A stretch of DNA of 64,000 nt from an uncultured Eubacterium sp. (GTDB lineage: Bacteria; Bacillota; Clostridia; Lachnospirales; Lachnospiraceae): positions 208,515 to 272,514 of the forward strand of contig CAJUAU010000002.1 of NCBI GenBank assembly GCA_910584645.1, read 5' to 3'. Below the pieces are notes generated by a model that had not been told where the DNA came from, did no database searches, and saw only the letters and a list, made by a program, of their open reading frames with translations. This document shows, piece after piece, positions 13,500 to 22,168 of this stretch. Position 1 is the stretch's first letter. Each line of letters starts with the position of its first letter. The position numbers and the translations under genes are program-made.

Positions 13500-14537
13500 T
13501 TACTGTGCGATCTCCAGCATTACCCCGTGGGCGATGCCCGGCACGCTGTTTCCCTCGTTAAAACTGACCGTGGAGAGCAGCGCTCCCGTCGGCACAAAGA
13601 GAACACGCTTCCATTCGTGCTTCCGCATCTTGTTGAGAATGTAACCCGTGAGGGTGATCGCACTGCAGCCGCAGCCGCTTCCGCCGGCATTGGTATCCTG
13701 CTCTTCGTTGTAGTAGATCTCCGTACCGCAGTCCATGTGCTGCTTGCCGATATCGTAGCCATAACCCAGCAGCATGTCTTTCAGGATACGCTGACCGATG
13801 GTTCCCAGATCGCCGGTGATGATCTTATCATAATAATCCGGCTGGATCCCAAAATCTTTCAGATTGTTTAAAATACAGTCACAGGCTGCCGGGGCCATAC
13901 ATGCCCCCATATTCATACTGTCCTTAATTCCATAGTCTGTGATCACCCCTGTTGTCAATCCGGAGATCTGCACGTAAGCGGTCTCCTTGCGTTTCCAGCT
14001 GCCATCTCCTTTGCCCAGCACCACAGCACCGCTCCCCGTCACCGTCCACGTGGAAGAGTAAGGACGCTGGTTGCCGTATGCCAGGGGAAAACGGAACTGC
14101 TTTTCTGCACTGGCAAAATGACTGGAAGTAAGCGCCACCACATAATCCGCAAAGCCACCCTCCACCAGCATGGATCCAATGCCCATGGATTCTCCCATGG
14201 TGGAACAGGCACCGTACACTCCAAACATCGGAATATTAAAATTCATGATTCCAAATGAGGTGGCGATCAGCTGTCCCAGCAGATCCCCGGCAACGATGTA
14301 ACGGATATCCCCAGGTTCCAGACCAGCATTGCGTATCGCGATGTCTGCTGCGATATGCTGCATCTTACTCTCGGCTTCCTCCCAGGTATTGCCGCCAAAA
14401 AGCGGATCCGTCTCCACAAAGTCAAAATATTTTCCAAAGGCTCCGTTCCCTTCTTTTTCTCCTGCCACTGACGCCGCACCAATGATACAGGGCGGAATCT
14501 CAAACTGGACACTTCGTTTTCCAACCGTCTTTTCCAT
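13500..14537 (-). CDS. spoVAD: Stage V sporulation protein AD
   Basis: 345 residues from the ATG at 14537, which has GGAG 9 bases upstream; the frame can be extended to 14573 without a usable site. It has the thiolase-like fold of SpoVAD, with GVYGACSTMGES near the position of the thiolase nucleophile and the block TNAGGSGCGCSA near the C-terminus. SpoVAD binds dipicolinic acid on the outer face of the spore inner membrane and works with SpoVAC and SpoVAE. It is the first gene of this two-gene operon, isolated from the upstream secDF by a strong terminator. I looked for a sigma-G promoter and found no convincing one. Confidence 0.95.
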   Translation of the reverse strand: MEKTVGKRSVQFEIPPCIIGAASVAGEKEGNGAFGKYFDFVETDPLFGGNTWEEAESKMQHIAADIAIRNAGLEPGDIRYIVAGDLLGQLIATSFGIMNFNIPMFGVYGACSTMGESMGIGSMLVEGGFADYVVALTSSHFASAEKQFRFPLAYGNQRPYSSTWTVTGSGAVVLGKGDGSWKRKETAYVQISGLTTGVITDYGIKDSMNMGACMAPAACDCILNNLKDFGIQPDYYDKIITGDLGTIGQRILKDMLLGYGYDIGKQHMDCGTEIYYNEEQDTNAGGSGCGCSAITLTGYILNKMRKHEWKRVLFVPTGALLSTVSFNEGNSVPGIAHGVMLEIAQ

Positions 14538-14618
14538 ATCTTTATTCTCCATTCCGTGCACACTAAATATCATACCGTATACCAGAAATACGCAGGTATT
14601 CTCCTTTACCTATCAGAT

Positions 14619-14662
14619 AAAAAAGATGCACATACCATTTTCCCATAGTATGTGCATCTTTT
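14619..14662 (-). terminator. Terminator of secDF
   Basis: AAAAGATGCACATAC (14621-14635) pairs perfectly with 14648-14662. T-rich flanks exist on both sides, so it may work in both directions. Confidence 0.85.
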
Positions 14663-14697
14663 CTATTTTCATCCACTAAAAAGACCAGGATTGTTAT

Positions 14698-16929
14698 TTA
14701 TTTACTTTTTGCTTTCTTTTTGATTGTTTTATTCAGGAAGAACCACACGGTGCCTGCCAGACATACGGAAGAATAACATCCGGAAACGATACCTGCGATC
14801 AGCGGGATTGCAAACTGGCGGACCGCATCTACACCCATGATCGCCAGAACCACTACCATGATCAATGTGGTAATGGAGGTATTGATACTTCTGCTCAGTG
14901 TCTGGGTGATACTCTCATTTACGATATCCGCAACCTCTGCGCGGCTTCCCGCTTTCTTCCGGTTCTCACGAACACGGTCGAAGATAACGATCGTTGCATT
15001 GATGGAATAACCAACGATGGTAAGCATACATGCGATAAATGTGCTTCCCACAGAGATGAAGGCACTTCCCACCGCATATACCATCAGCACAACGATGACG
15101 TCATGGATCAGAGCCAATACGGAACTGGCACCAAAAGCAAGATTCTTGAAACGGATCCAGATGTAGATCAGCATACAGATCGCTGCGATGATCACCGCAA
15201 TTACAGCGTCTGTCTTCATCTCATTACTTACCGAAGCCGAAATCGTCTCAATCTCAATATTTTCTTTTGTCACACCATACTTTTCGCCAACAGCAGTGAC
15301 CACCGTCTTCTGCTGATCTTCTGTCAGATCCACCGTACGGACGATCAGTGTCCTCTCTCCGGCAACATCAGAAATCTCTGCATCCGGCACACCGGCTGCG
15401 GTCTTGACCGCGTTGGTAACTTCGGTCTTGAAATCTGCACTGGCATTTCCACTGCCATCAAAACCTTTTGCATTCTGATCAAAAGTGATGGAAGTAGATG
15501 AACCACCCATAAAGTCGAGACTGTAATTCAGGATCTGTCCAGTCTGTACTTTATTAAAGATCAGACCTCCGATACAGAGCAGGAACAGCGCTCCTGAAAT
15601 AATGATATATTTTTTGAAATTTCCAACAAAATTGATTGCTTTTCTCTCTCTCTGGACACCAAAGAACTTCGCATTATCCAGTCCCAGGCTGACGAAACCG
15701 TACAGGATCCATCTGGTGACAAAGATGGCGGTAAACATCGAAAGAATAATACCAATAGCAAGAGTCTGGGCAAATCCCATAACTGTTCCCGATCCCTTGA
15801 TATAAAGTACCACAGCTGCGATCAAGGTCGTTACGTTACCGTCAATGATAGCAGACAGCGCTTTCTCAAAACCAATCTTAATGGCAGAACGGACGGTCTT
15901 GCCTGTGGCAAGCTCCTCACGGATACGGGTAAATATAATACAGTTGGCATCCACCGCCATACCGATGGCAAGGATTACACCGGCAATACCCGGAAGGGTA
16001 AGGGTGACATCAAGGGCATTCAGTGCCAGAAGCGTAGCTGCTACATAGAGAACCAGTGCAAGGGATGCAGCGACACCCGGCAGGCGGTACATCACGATCA
16101 TAAATATAATGACAAGGATAAATCCGATCAGACCTGCATAAAGGCTGGTCTCCAGTGATGTAAAGCCAAGCTTCGCTCCCACGATATTAGAACGGATGTT
16201 TTTCAGTTCCAGGGGAAGGGCACCGATACGGAGAGTGGCTGCCATATCCTCTGCGTCTGAGAATTTATCAAAACTTCCGGAAACAACTGCGACACCGTCT
16301 GTGATGGCTGTCTGGATCACCGGTGAAGAAACCTCTTTGCCGTCATAGATGATAGAAAGAGCTTCTCCTACATGGTCACTGGTGACGTTGCCAAACTTCT
16401 TGGCGCCTTTTCCATTAAATGTGATCTTCACCACATTCTCTGCCACACCGGTCTGGCTGTCCTGCTGGGTTGTCGCCTCCGCAGTGGAGATCATAGACCC
16501 GTCCAGCAGTACTTTTTCTTTGTCGTATGTGGCGGTTTTATCCTCAGCGATCTGACAGTCTGTCTTCAGTACAAACTCCAGCGCGCCGGCTTTTCCCAGC
16601 TTGTCCAGCACTGCCTGGGGATCTTCCACGTCCGGCACATCTACCGTGACACGGTTGCTTCCCTCCTGGTACACGGAAGCTTCTGTACTTTCATTTTCCA
16701 CACGTTTCTGCATCTTATAGACCGTATCGCTCATTTCCTGGGCCGTTGGATTGCTTTTGGTCGCCTCATAGGTGACACTGACACCTCCGGCAAGGTCGAG
16801 ACCTAAACGGATATTTTTGGCACTTCCTCTTTTGCCTGCCCCAACACCTGTATACGCAACCACACCCATGGCGGCTGTCACAAGCAATACGAGCAAAATC
16901 TGAAAGATACCTTTCGTCTTACTATTCAT
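14698..16929 (-). CDS. secDF: Protein translocase subunit SecDF (fused)
   Basis: 743 residues joining SecD and SecF in one chain. The SecD half has the N-terminal helix, IRLGLDLAGGVSVTYE (D1), a large periplasm-type domain (about 60-245) and six helices including GMAVDANCIIFTRIREEL (D4). The SecF half (from about residue 440) has NYSLDFMGGSSTSI, an external domain and six helices with YSINATIVIFDRVREN. The complex uses the proton or sodium gradient to help pull exported proteins through SecYEG. It is transcribed alone, from TTGAAG-17-TATAAT. Clostridia often keep secDF near the SCIFF genes; here that locus is about 25 kb away. Confidence 0.96.
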   Translation of the reverse strand: MNSKTKGIFQILLVLLVTAAMGVVAYTGVGAGKRGSAKNIRLGLDLAGGVSVTYEATKSNPTAQEMSDTVYKMQKRVENESTEASVYQEGSNRVTVDVPDVEDPQAVLDKLGKAGALEFVLKTDCQIAEDKTATYDKEKVLLDGSMISTAEATTQQDSQTGVAENVVKITFNGKGAKKFGNVTSDHVGEALSIIYDGKEVSSPVIQTAITDGVAVVSGSFDKFSDAEDMAATLRIGALPLELKNIRSNIVGAKLGFTSLETSLYAGLIGFILVIIFMIVMYRLPGVAASLALVLYVAATLLALNALDVTLTLPGIAGVILAIGMAVDANCIIFTRIREELATGKTVRSAIKIGFEKALSAIIDGNVTTLIAAVVLYIKGSGTVMGFAQTLAIGIILSMFTAIFVTRWILYGFVSLGLDNAKFFGVQRERKAINFVGNFKKYIIISGALFLLCIGGLIFNKVQTGQILNYSLDFMGGSSTSITFDQNAKGFDGSGNASADFKTEVTNAVKTAAGVPDAEISDVAGERTLIVRTVDLTEDQQKTVVTAVGEKYGVTKENIEIETISASVSNEMKTDAVIAVIIAAICMLIYIWIRFKNLAFGASSVLALIHDVIVVLMVYAVGSAFISVGSTFIACMLTIVGYSINATIVIFDRVRENRKKAGSRAEVADIVNESITQTLSRSINTSITTLIMVVVLAIMGVDAVRQFAIPLIAGIVSGCYSSVCLAGTVWFFLNKTIKKKAKSK

Positions 16930-16964
16930 TGTGAAAATCTCCTTTTCTAAAAATGTACCTAAAA

Positions 16965-16993
16965 ATTATAGCACAAACAATCATGTACTTCAA
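16965..16993 (-). promoter_or_regulatory. Promoter of secDF
   Basis: On the minus strand TTGAAG (16988-16993), 17 bases, TATAAT (16965-16970). Just upstream is a short direct repeat of ACATTGAAA. Confidence 0.75.
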
Positions 16994-17040
16994 GTAAAAC
17001 TCGATAAACATTGAAAACATTGAAAACATCACGCAGCAAA

Positions 17041-17060
17041 TGGAAACAGCCGGTTTCCAC
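17041..17060 (-). terminator. Weak terminator after tadA
   Basis: TGGAAAC-agccg-GTTTCCA, seven pairs, followed on the minus strand by TTTG only. It overlaps the region just past the tadA stop. Confidence 0.45.
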
Positions 17061-17062
17061 AT

Positions 17063-17536
17063 TTATCCTTCTTTCTCTTTCTTCCGCAGCCGGAGTTCCC
17101 TGAAAAAGCCGCTCATCATCTGACTGCACTCTTCTTCCAGAACCCCCTTTTCCAGCTCCACCCGGTGATTAAATCCCTCCATCTGCAGAAGATTCACCAC
17201 AGAACCGGCACAGCCTGCCTTGGGATTCATGCTTCCGATGACGACCCTGGGGATCCGCGCCTGCACGATCGCCCCGGCGCACATCGGACACGGCTCCAGC
17301 GTCACATACAGGGTACATCCCTCCAGCCGCCAGTCCCCCACAACCCTGCCCGCCTTATGTATGGCGATGATCTCTGCGTGGGCCAGAGTATTTTTCTTTT
17401 CATTGCGCTTATTATAACCGCGGGCAATGATCTTCCCCTCCCGGACGATCACGCACCCGATCGGTGTTTCCATTTTTCCATACGCCTTCTTTGCCTGGCG
17501 CAGCGCCTCCCGCATATAGGTATCATCGGTATTCAT
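17063..17536 (-). CDS. tadA: tRNA-specific adenosine deaminase
   Basis: 157 residues from the ATG at 17536, which has GGAGG 7 bases before it; the frame continues upstream to 17602 without a site. The zinc-binding deaminase motifs are complete: HAEIIAI (His plus catalytic Glu) and PCPMCAGA. TadA converts adenosine 34 to inosine in tRNA-Arg(ACG), an essential wobble modification. It is transcribed alone, back to back with the antiporter operon. Confidence 0.95.
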   Translation of the reverse strand: MNTDDTYMREALRQAKKAYGKMETPIGCVIVREGKIIARGYNKRNEKKNTLAHAEIIAIHKAGRVVGDWRLEGCTLYVTLEPCPMCAGAIVQARIPRVVIGSMNPKAGCAGSVVNLLQMEGFNHRVELEKGVLEEECSQMMSGFFRELRLRKKEKEG

Positions 17537-17638
17537 CGCTGTCCTCCATGTTACAAGCCGCGAGCGTCCCGCTCCGCGTAAATTAAAAACATTGTAGCAC
17601 AAGTCCCTGGCAGCGTCAATTTTTTCCTAATGAACTGG

Positions 17639-17667
17639 TTGCAAACCTCTCACGAATCTATTATAAT
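17639..17667 (+). promoter_or_regulatory. Promoter of the antiporter operon
   Basis: TTGCAA (17639-17644), 17 bases, TATAAT (17662-17667). An 8-bp inverted repeat CCTCTCAC (17646-17653) and GTGAGAGG (17689-17696) brackets the -10 box; its right arm is the ribosome binding site of the first gene. Confidence 0.75.
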
Positions 17668-17705
17668 AAATCAGAAGAATAAAAGAATGTGAGAGGAACG
17701 CAGCA

Positions 17706-18179
17706 ATGTATTTTATTTTCCTGTTGTTTTGGATACTTTTGAATGGAAAACTGAATCTGGAGATTTTTCTTTTCGGTATATGCATCTCCCTGGCAGTATA
17801 TCTGTTCTGTTGCAGATTTCTTGGCTATTCCCCGAAAAAGGATCTGGTCTTTGCCCGCATATCCCTGTATGCCCTTGGATATGCCTTCCTTCTCGTGGCA
17901 GAGATCGTTAAGGCAAATATCGGGGTGTTAAAAGAGATCTACACCGAAAAGACAGAGGTGGAGCCCTGTGTGGTAGAATTTATTTCTCCTTTTGAGTCAG
18001 AGGTTCTCAATGTCATACTGGCAGACTCCATTACCCTGACACCAGGAACCATCACCGTAGAACTTTCTGGCAGAAAATTTACCGTACACTGTCTGGACAA
18101 GTCTATGTCTAAGGATTTGGACCGCTCTTCCTTTGTTATATTATTACAGAAAATAGATCACTGCATAAGCGCAGTCTGA
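17706..18179 (+). CDS. mrpE: Mrp-type cation/proton antiporter subunit E
   Basis: 157 residues. Two N-terminal membrane helices are followed by a third (LYALGYAFLLVAEIVKANI) and a soluble C-terminal domain, with the family pattern DSITLTPGTITVE. MrpE (MnhE) is a structural subunit of multi-subunit monovalent cation/proton antiporters. It is the first gene of a rightward run of ten tightly packed genes. GAGAGGA lies before the ATG. Confidence 0.92.
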   Translation: MYFIFLLFWILLNGKLNLEIFLFGICISLAVYLFCCRFLGYSPKKDLVFARISLYALGYAFLLVAEIVKANIGVLKEIYTEKTEVEPCVVEFISPFESEVLNVILADSITLTPGTITVELSGRKFTVHCLDKSMSKDLDRSSFVILLQKIDHCISAV

Positions 18180-18220
18180 TACTTCTTATATAAAATGAAA
18201 GACTAACTAAAGGAGAAATC

Positions 18221-18529
18221 ATGTTACAGACTATACAATCGACTTTTTTTACCGGGGCACTCATACTGCTCTCCCTGTGCATCATTGCCTGCCTCATAGC
18301 AGCCATCAAAGGGCCGTCGCTGGGAGACAGGATGGTGGCAGCAAATATGACCGGAACCCTGACCATCATCGCCATCTGTGTCCTCGCCTGGCATCTGGAC
18401 GAGGGATGGCTGGTAGACGTAGCCCTGATCTATGCCATGCTGAGTTTTATCGCAGTGGTGGTTCTGACAAAGATCTTTATCGGAAGCTACCAGTCTGGTT
18501 CAGAAGAGGAGGAGGACGACGCCCTGTGA
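18221..18529 (+). CDS. mrpF: Mrp-type antiporter subunit F
   Basis: 102 residues, three membrane helices, with the family signature KGPSLGDRMVAANM after the first helix. AAGGAGA precedes the ATG. It follows the subunit E gene by 41 bases, the usual E-F-G order of Mrp/Mnh clusters. The acidic tail (EEEEDD) faces the cytoplasm. Confidence 0.93.
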   Translation: MLQTIQSTFFTGALILLSLCIIACLIAAIKGPSLGDRMVAANMTGTLTIIAICVLAWHLDEGWLVDVALIYAMLSFIAVVVLTKIFIGSYQSGSEEEEDDAL

Positions 18530-18601
18530 TCTGCAGATTAAAATGACACGACAAGAAGCCGGAACACTCATAAGAGGACGTTCCCGGAATGGAGGAATAT
18601 T

Positions 18602-18907
18602 ATGGAATGGTTACGATTCAGCATCGCAGCACTGCTTATCCTCGGCGGTATTTTCACTGCCATATCTGCTGCGGTCGGTGTATTCAAATTTAAGGAATGC
18701 CTCACCAGAATGCACGCGGCAGCCATGGGGGACACCCTCGCCCTGGCACTGGTTCTGGCAGGGCTGGTCCTGCTCTTTGGCATATCTTTCACCTCTTTGA
18801 AACTGGTGCTTGTGATCGTCTTTTTATGGCTGGCAAGCCCCGTATCCAGCCATCTGATCGCTCAGATGACATATGAAAGGAAGAAAAGGGAAGATGACAA
18901 TATTTAG
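18602..18907 (+). CDS. mrpG: Mrp-type antiporter subunit G
   Basis: 101 residues, three helices, with the conserved GVFKFKECLTRMHAAAMGDTLA loop typical of MrpG (shown here as a description of residues about 25-46) and a basic C-terminus. GGAGG precedes the ATG. Its end overlaps the start of the next gene by 14 bases. Confidence 0.93.
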   Translation: MEWLRFSIAALLILGGIFTAISAAVGVFKFKECLTRMHAAAMGDTLALALVLAGLVLLFGISFTSLKLVLVIVFLWLASPVSSHLIAQMTYERKKREDDNI

Positions 18908-19196
18908 CCTGATACTCGTTATATTTCTTATCCTGTGTGCAGTGGCTGTATGCCTGAATAGAAATCTTTTGACATCCATCGTGATCTTTATGTCATACAG
19001 TGTGATCATGTGCATACTTTGGATCATTCTGGAATCTCCGGATCTCGCCGTCACAGAAGCCGCGGTGGGCGCCGGTGTTACCAGCGTACTCTTTTTTGTA
19101 ACCCTCAAACGGATCCATGCCATCAGCACAGATGAGCGCAGAGAAAACACCTCCACAGATAATGCAGAGGAAGGGAAAGAGGCAGAACGATCATGA
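18894..19196 (+). CDS. MbhD-like (DUF4040) antiporter subunit
   Basis: 100 residues from the ATG at 18894; a start at 18873 is open but has no ribosome binding site. Three helices with ESPDLAVTEAAVGAG, the hallmark of the small domain that is the MbhD subunit in membrane-bound hydrogenases and the C-terminal part of MrpA in ordinary Mrp antiporters. Here it is a separate gene, as in Mbh/Mbx-type complexes. The C-terminal tail is short and acidic. Confidence 0.9.
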   Translation: MTIFSLILVIFLILCAVAVCLNRNLLTSIVIFMSYSVIMCILWIILESPDLAVTEAAVGAGVTSVLFFVTLKRIHAISTDERRENTSTDNAEEGKEAERS

Positions 19197-20191
19197 GTAA
19201 ACCAAGAGAAGATTATGAAAAAACATGGTGGCGCAGGCTGGAACGCTTTGTGAACGGCGATCGCATCGAAATCCATGAATATAACGACATTTTTGAACAG
19301 AATCCTTCTTTTTTAAAAGAAGATATCCAGAAGGAAGATCCTGTGCTGGAACATAAAAAAAAGAAGAAAACCGATTGGCCGGAGCGTCTTGAGACACTGA
19401 AAGAACTGTATAACCGATATGAAAAATGGCCGGAAACCAAAGGGATCACGATCTTCAAGCGGATCTACGGCTGTATGGCAGTGCTGTTCTGCCTTGTTTT
19501 GATCTCCGTGCTTCTGGTTACGGTGTCCAACCTTCCCACTTTCGGAAGCGCGCATAATCCGGCCTCCAATGAAGTGGTGCAGCGATACATTGAAGAAGGT
19601 CTTGCTGAGACCGGCGCCGTCAATATCGTGGCAGGGATGATCCTGGACTACCGCGCTTTTGATACCCTGGGAGAATCCCATGTGCTCTTTATCGCCGCCA
19701 CCTGTGTGATGATCCTTCTGCGCAAAGACAGGCAGGGAAAGAAACATGCCATGAAAAAAATTACTCCCCAGCCCAAGCCAGATCCAATCCTGAAAGCAGC
19801 CGCGACGCTGCTCACCCCTTTTATCCTGATCTTTGGTATTTATATTGTGCTGAACGGACATCTTTCTCCCGGAGGAGGCTTTTCCGGGGGGGCTATCATT
19901 GGTGCGGGACTGATCCTGGCAGCAAATGCCTTTGGCTTTGAGCAGACCGGTAGATTTTTTACGCAGAAAACCTATTCTGTCATTTCCCTGTTTGCCCTGT
20001 TGTTTTACTCCGCCGCTAAAAGTTATTCCTTTTATACCGGCGCCAATCATATCGAAAGCATTATCCCCAAGGGCACTCCCGGTGCCATTCTGAGCAGCGG
20101 GCTGATCCTGCCTCTGAACATCTGTGTCGGCATGGTCGTGGCCTGTACGATGTACGGATTTTACTCTCTGTTTAAAAAGGGGGAATTATAG
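19193..20191 (+). CDS. Fused MbhE-MrpB antiporter subunit with soluble N-terminal extension
   Basis: 332 residues. Residues 1-85 are hydrophilic and highly charged, with no recognised family. Residues about 88-180 match MbhE (two helices around FGSAHNPASNEVVQRY, then TGAVNIVAGMILDYRAFDTLGE). Residues about 195-330 are MrpB-like (LNGHLSPGGGFSGGAIIGA, then helices ending LPLNICVGMVVA). In standard Mrp systems the MbhE part sits in MrpA, so this split and fusion is of the hydrogenase/Mbx style. The gene overlaps its predecessor by 4 bases. Confidence 0.9.
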   Translation: MSKPREDYEKTWWRRLERFVNGDRIEIHEYNDIFEQNPSFLKEDIQKEDPVLEHKKKKKTDWPERLETLKELYNRYEKWPETKGITIFKRIYGCMAVLFCLVLISVLLVTVSNLPTFGSAHNPASNEVVQRYIEEGLAETGAVNIVAGMILDYRAFDTLGESHVLFIAATCVMILLRKDRQGKKHAMKKITPQPKPDPILKAAATLLTPFILIFGIYIVLNGHLSPGGGFSGGAIIGAGLILAANAFGFEQTGRFFTQKTYSVISLFALLFYSAAKSYSFYTGANHIESIIPKGTPGAILSSGLILPLNICVGMVVACTMYGFYSLFKKGEL

Positions 20192-20584
20192 ATGAACAAC
20201 ACAATATTTACGAATTACTACGAAGTGGCAGCCGTCATCCTTTTTGGCATCGGCCTGACAACCCTTCTTCTTCATAAAAACCTGATCAAAAAAATCATGG
20301 GATTTAATATTATGGATACGGCGATCTACCTGTTCCTGACTTCTAAGGGCTACATCATGAGCCACCTGGCACCAATACTGGTAGGTACGGACATTCCGGA
20401 TCCCTCCGGAAATGCCGTTCAAACATATACGAACCCGATCCCCAGCGGACTGGTTCTGACGGGAATCGTCGTCTCTGTCAGCGTCACAGCGCTGATGCTC
20501 GCCATCACGGTCCGCCTTTACAAACGATACGGCACGCTGGATATCGATCAGATCGCCCTGAGTGCCAAGAGAGAGGAGATTTAG
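20192..20584 (+). CDS. mrpC: Mrp-type antiporter subunit C (NuoK-like)
   Basis: 130 residues, three helices. The NuoK/MrpC pattern is clear: GLTTLLLHKNLIKKIMGFNI after the first helix (residues about 20-39) and IPSGLVLTGIVVSVSVTALMLAI in the last. The loop has the family's GTDIPDPSGNAVQTY. It starts one base after the previous stop. In complex I and Mrp this subunit packs next to the first antiporter-like subunit. Confidence 0.94.
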   Translation: MNNTIFTNYYEVAAVILFGIGLTTLLLHKNLIKKIMGFNIMDTAIYLFLTSKGYIMSHLAPILVGTDIPDPSGNAVQTYTNPIPSGLVLTGIVVSVSVTALMLAITVRLYKRYGTLDIDQIALSAKREEI

Positions 20585-20585
20585 C

Positions 20586-22076
20586 ATGAGCCTGGTTCAG
20601 AACTTTCCTTTTTTTAATATTATCATGTGTCTGGCTGGCGGCGTCACCTGCTCTGTCCTCAGGGGAAAATACGCAAGGCGTCTGACCATGGGACTTTTGA
20701 CCGTGATATTGTGCATGTCTGCCTTTGTTCTCGCCTTTGTATTCCGGTCCGGTGAAAGCTATACCTTTATGATGGGGCACTTCCCGGCTCCCTGGGGCAA
20801 TGAGATCCGGGTGGGGATCTTAGAGGCGCTGATGGCTGTCTTTTTCAGCCTTATCATGATCCTATCGATCCTCGGAGGGGGCAAGTATATCCTCTCTGAC
20901 ATCACAGAGACCAAACAAAATCTTTTCTATGTACTGATCAACCTCATGATGAGCTCCCTGCTGGCGCTTATCTATACCAACGATCTCTTTACCGCTTACG
21001 TGTTCATAGAGATCAATACCATTGCCGCCGGAGGATTGATCCTGATCCGGGATACCGGACATACCCTGGTGGCAGCTACCAAGTACATGATCATGAGCCT
21101 GATCGGTTCCGGACTGATCCTGATCGGACTTTCCATGCTTTATGGGATCACCGGACATCTTCTCATGTCTAACATACATGAAAGCGTGATTCAGATCAAC
21201 GCCAACGGGCAGTACACCATTCCCCTCACGGTTATCATCGTATTTATCTGTGTGGGTCTGGCGATCAAGTCTGCACTGTTTCCCTTTCATTCCTGGCTGC
21301 CGGATGCCTACAGCTACGGGACGGCGGCTTCCAGCGCTATTCTTTCCAGCCTGGTATCCAAGAGCTACATCTTTCTGCTGATCAAAATATTTTACCGTGT
21401 GATCGGACTGGATATCATCATGCACTACCACGTAGAAAATATCCTGTTCATTTTCGGGATCCTCGGTATGATCCTGGGGTCTGTCAGCGCCATCCACCAG
21501 ATGGACATACGACGGATGATCGCATTTTCCTCGGTGGCACAGATCGGCTATATCTACATGGGCATCGGACTGGACACAGAGGCTGGTATTCTCGCCGCCC
21601 TCTTCCATGTCATCTCCCATGCAGCGTCCAAATCCCTGCTGTTTATCTCTGCCAGGGGGCTGTCGGAAGTATCAGGAAACAGCAAACTGTTTCCCGACTT
21701 AAAGGGCGCCGGCTACCGGAACATCATCGCCGGTATCGGTTTCAGTACGGGGGCTCTTTCCATGATCGGTATTCCTCTCTTTGCCGGGTTTACCTCCAAG
21801 GTTTATTTTGCCCTGGCCACTCTGGAGTCCTCGCCTTTTAAGCTCTGGACTGCCATGATCGCCCTTGCCATCAGTACGGTGCTGAATGCCGTTTATTTTC
21901 TTCACACGGTACTTACTATATATACACCGGTCAACAAGACAGACCGCATCGGGTTCCGGGCAAAGCGGCAGTTTACTCTTGCCATCCTGCTGTTTGTTCT
22001 TTTGAATCTGTTTCTGGGAATTGGTTCTAACCTTGTATGGCAGACGATCCAGCTGGGAACCGACATGTATATTTAA
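20586..22076 (+). CDS. Antiporter-type membrane subunit 1 (MrpD/NuoN-like)
   Basis: 496 residues, about 14 helices, from the ATG at 20586 (GGAG 8 bases before it). The proton-path residues are present: Glu142 in YVFIEINT and Lys228 in GLAIKSALFPFHSWLP. HQMDIRRMIAFSSVAQIGY is the conserved helix-8 region. Following mrpC, it takes the MrpD position. Of the four antiporter-type subunits in this operon it looks closest to canonical MrpD. Confidence 0.92.
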   Translation: MSLVQNFPFFNIIMCLAGGVTCSVLRGKYARRLTMGLLTVILCMSAFVLAFVFRSGESYTFMMGHFPAPWGNEIRVGILEALMAVFFSLIMILSILGGGKYILSDITETKQNLFYVLINLMMSSLLALIYTNDLFTAYVFIEINTIAAGGLILIRDTGHTLVAATKYMIMSLIGSGLILIGLSMLYGITGHLLMSNIHESVIQINANGQYTIPLTVIIVFICVGLAIKSALFPFHSWLPDAYSYGTAASSAILSSLVSKSYIFLLIKIFYRVIGLDIIMHYHVENILFIFGILGMILGSVSAIHQMDIRRMIAFSSVAQIGYIYMGIGLDTEAGILAALFHVISHAASKSLLFISARGLSEVSGNSKLFPDLKGAGYRNIIAGIGFSTGALSMIGIPLFAGFTSKVYFALATLESSPFKLWTAMIALAISTVLNAVYFLHTVLTIYTPVNKTDRIGFRAKRQFTLAILLFVLLNLFLGIGSNLVWQTIQLGTDMYI

Positions 22077-22079
22077 AAA

Positions 22080-22165
22080 AGCGTTGTGAAATCGGATGTT
22101 TCAAAGAATCAGTTTCGCCGATTCTTGCTCCGCGAAAAACGAACTTTACTATAAAAAAGGAGGCT
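22080..22165. repeat. Partial member of the dispersed modular repeat in an intercistronic gap
   Basis: AGAATCaG...CcGATTCT hairpin followed by TGCTCCGCGAAAAACGAACTTT, matching the second half of the elements at 9960-10036 and 55308-55430. It sits between two antiporter genes, so it is transcribed within the operon mRNA. Confidence 0.6.
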
Positions 22166-22168
22166 GTT

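Noticed and set aside
14538..14697. Sigma-G promoter before spoVAD
   Set aside because: A CATACTA sequence exists, but it is part of the secDF terminator stem and has no matching -35 box at the right distance.
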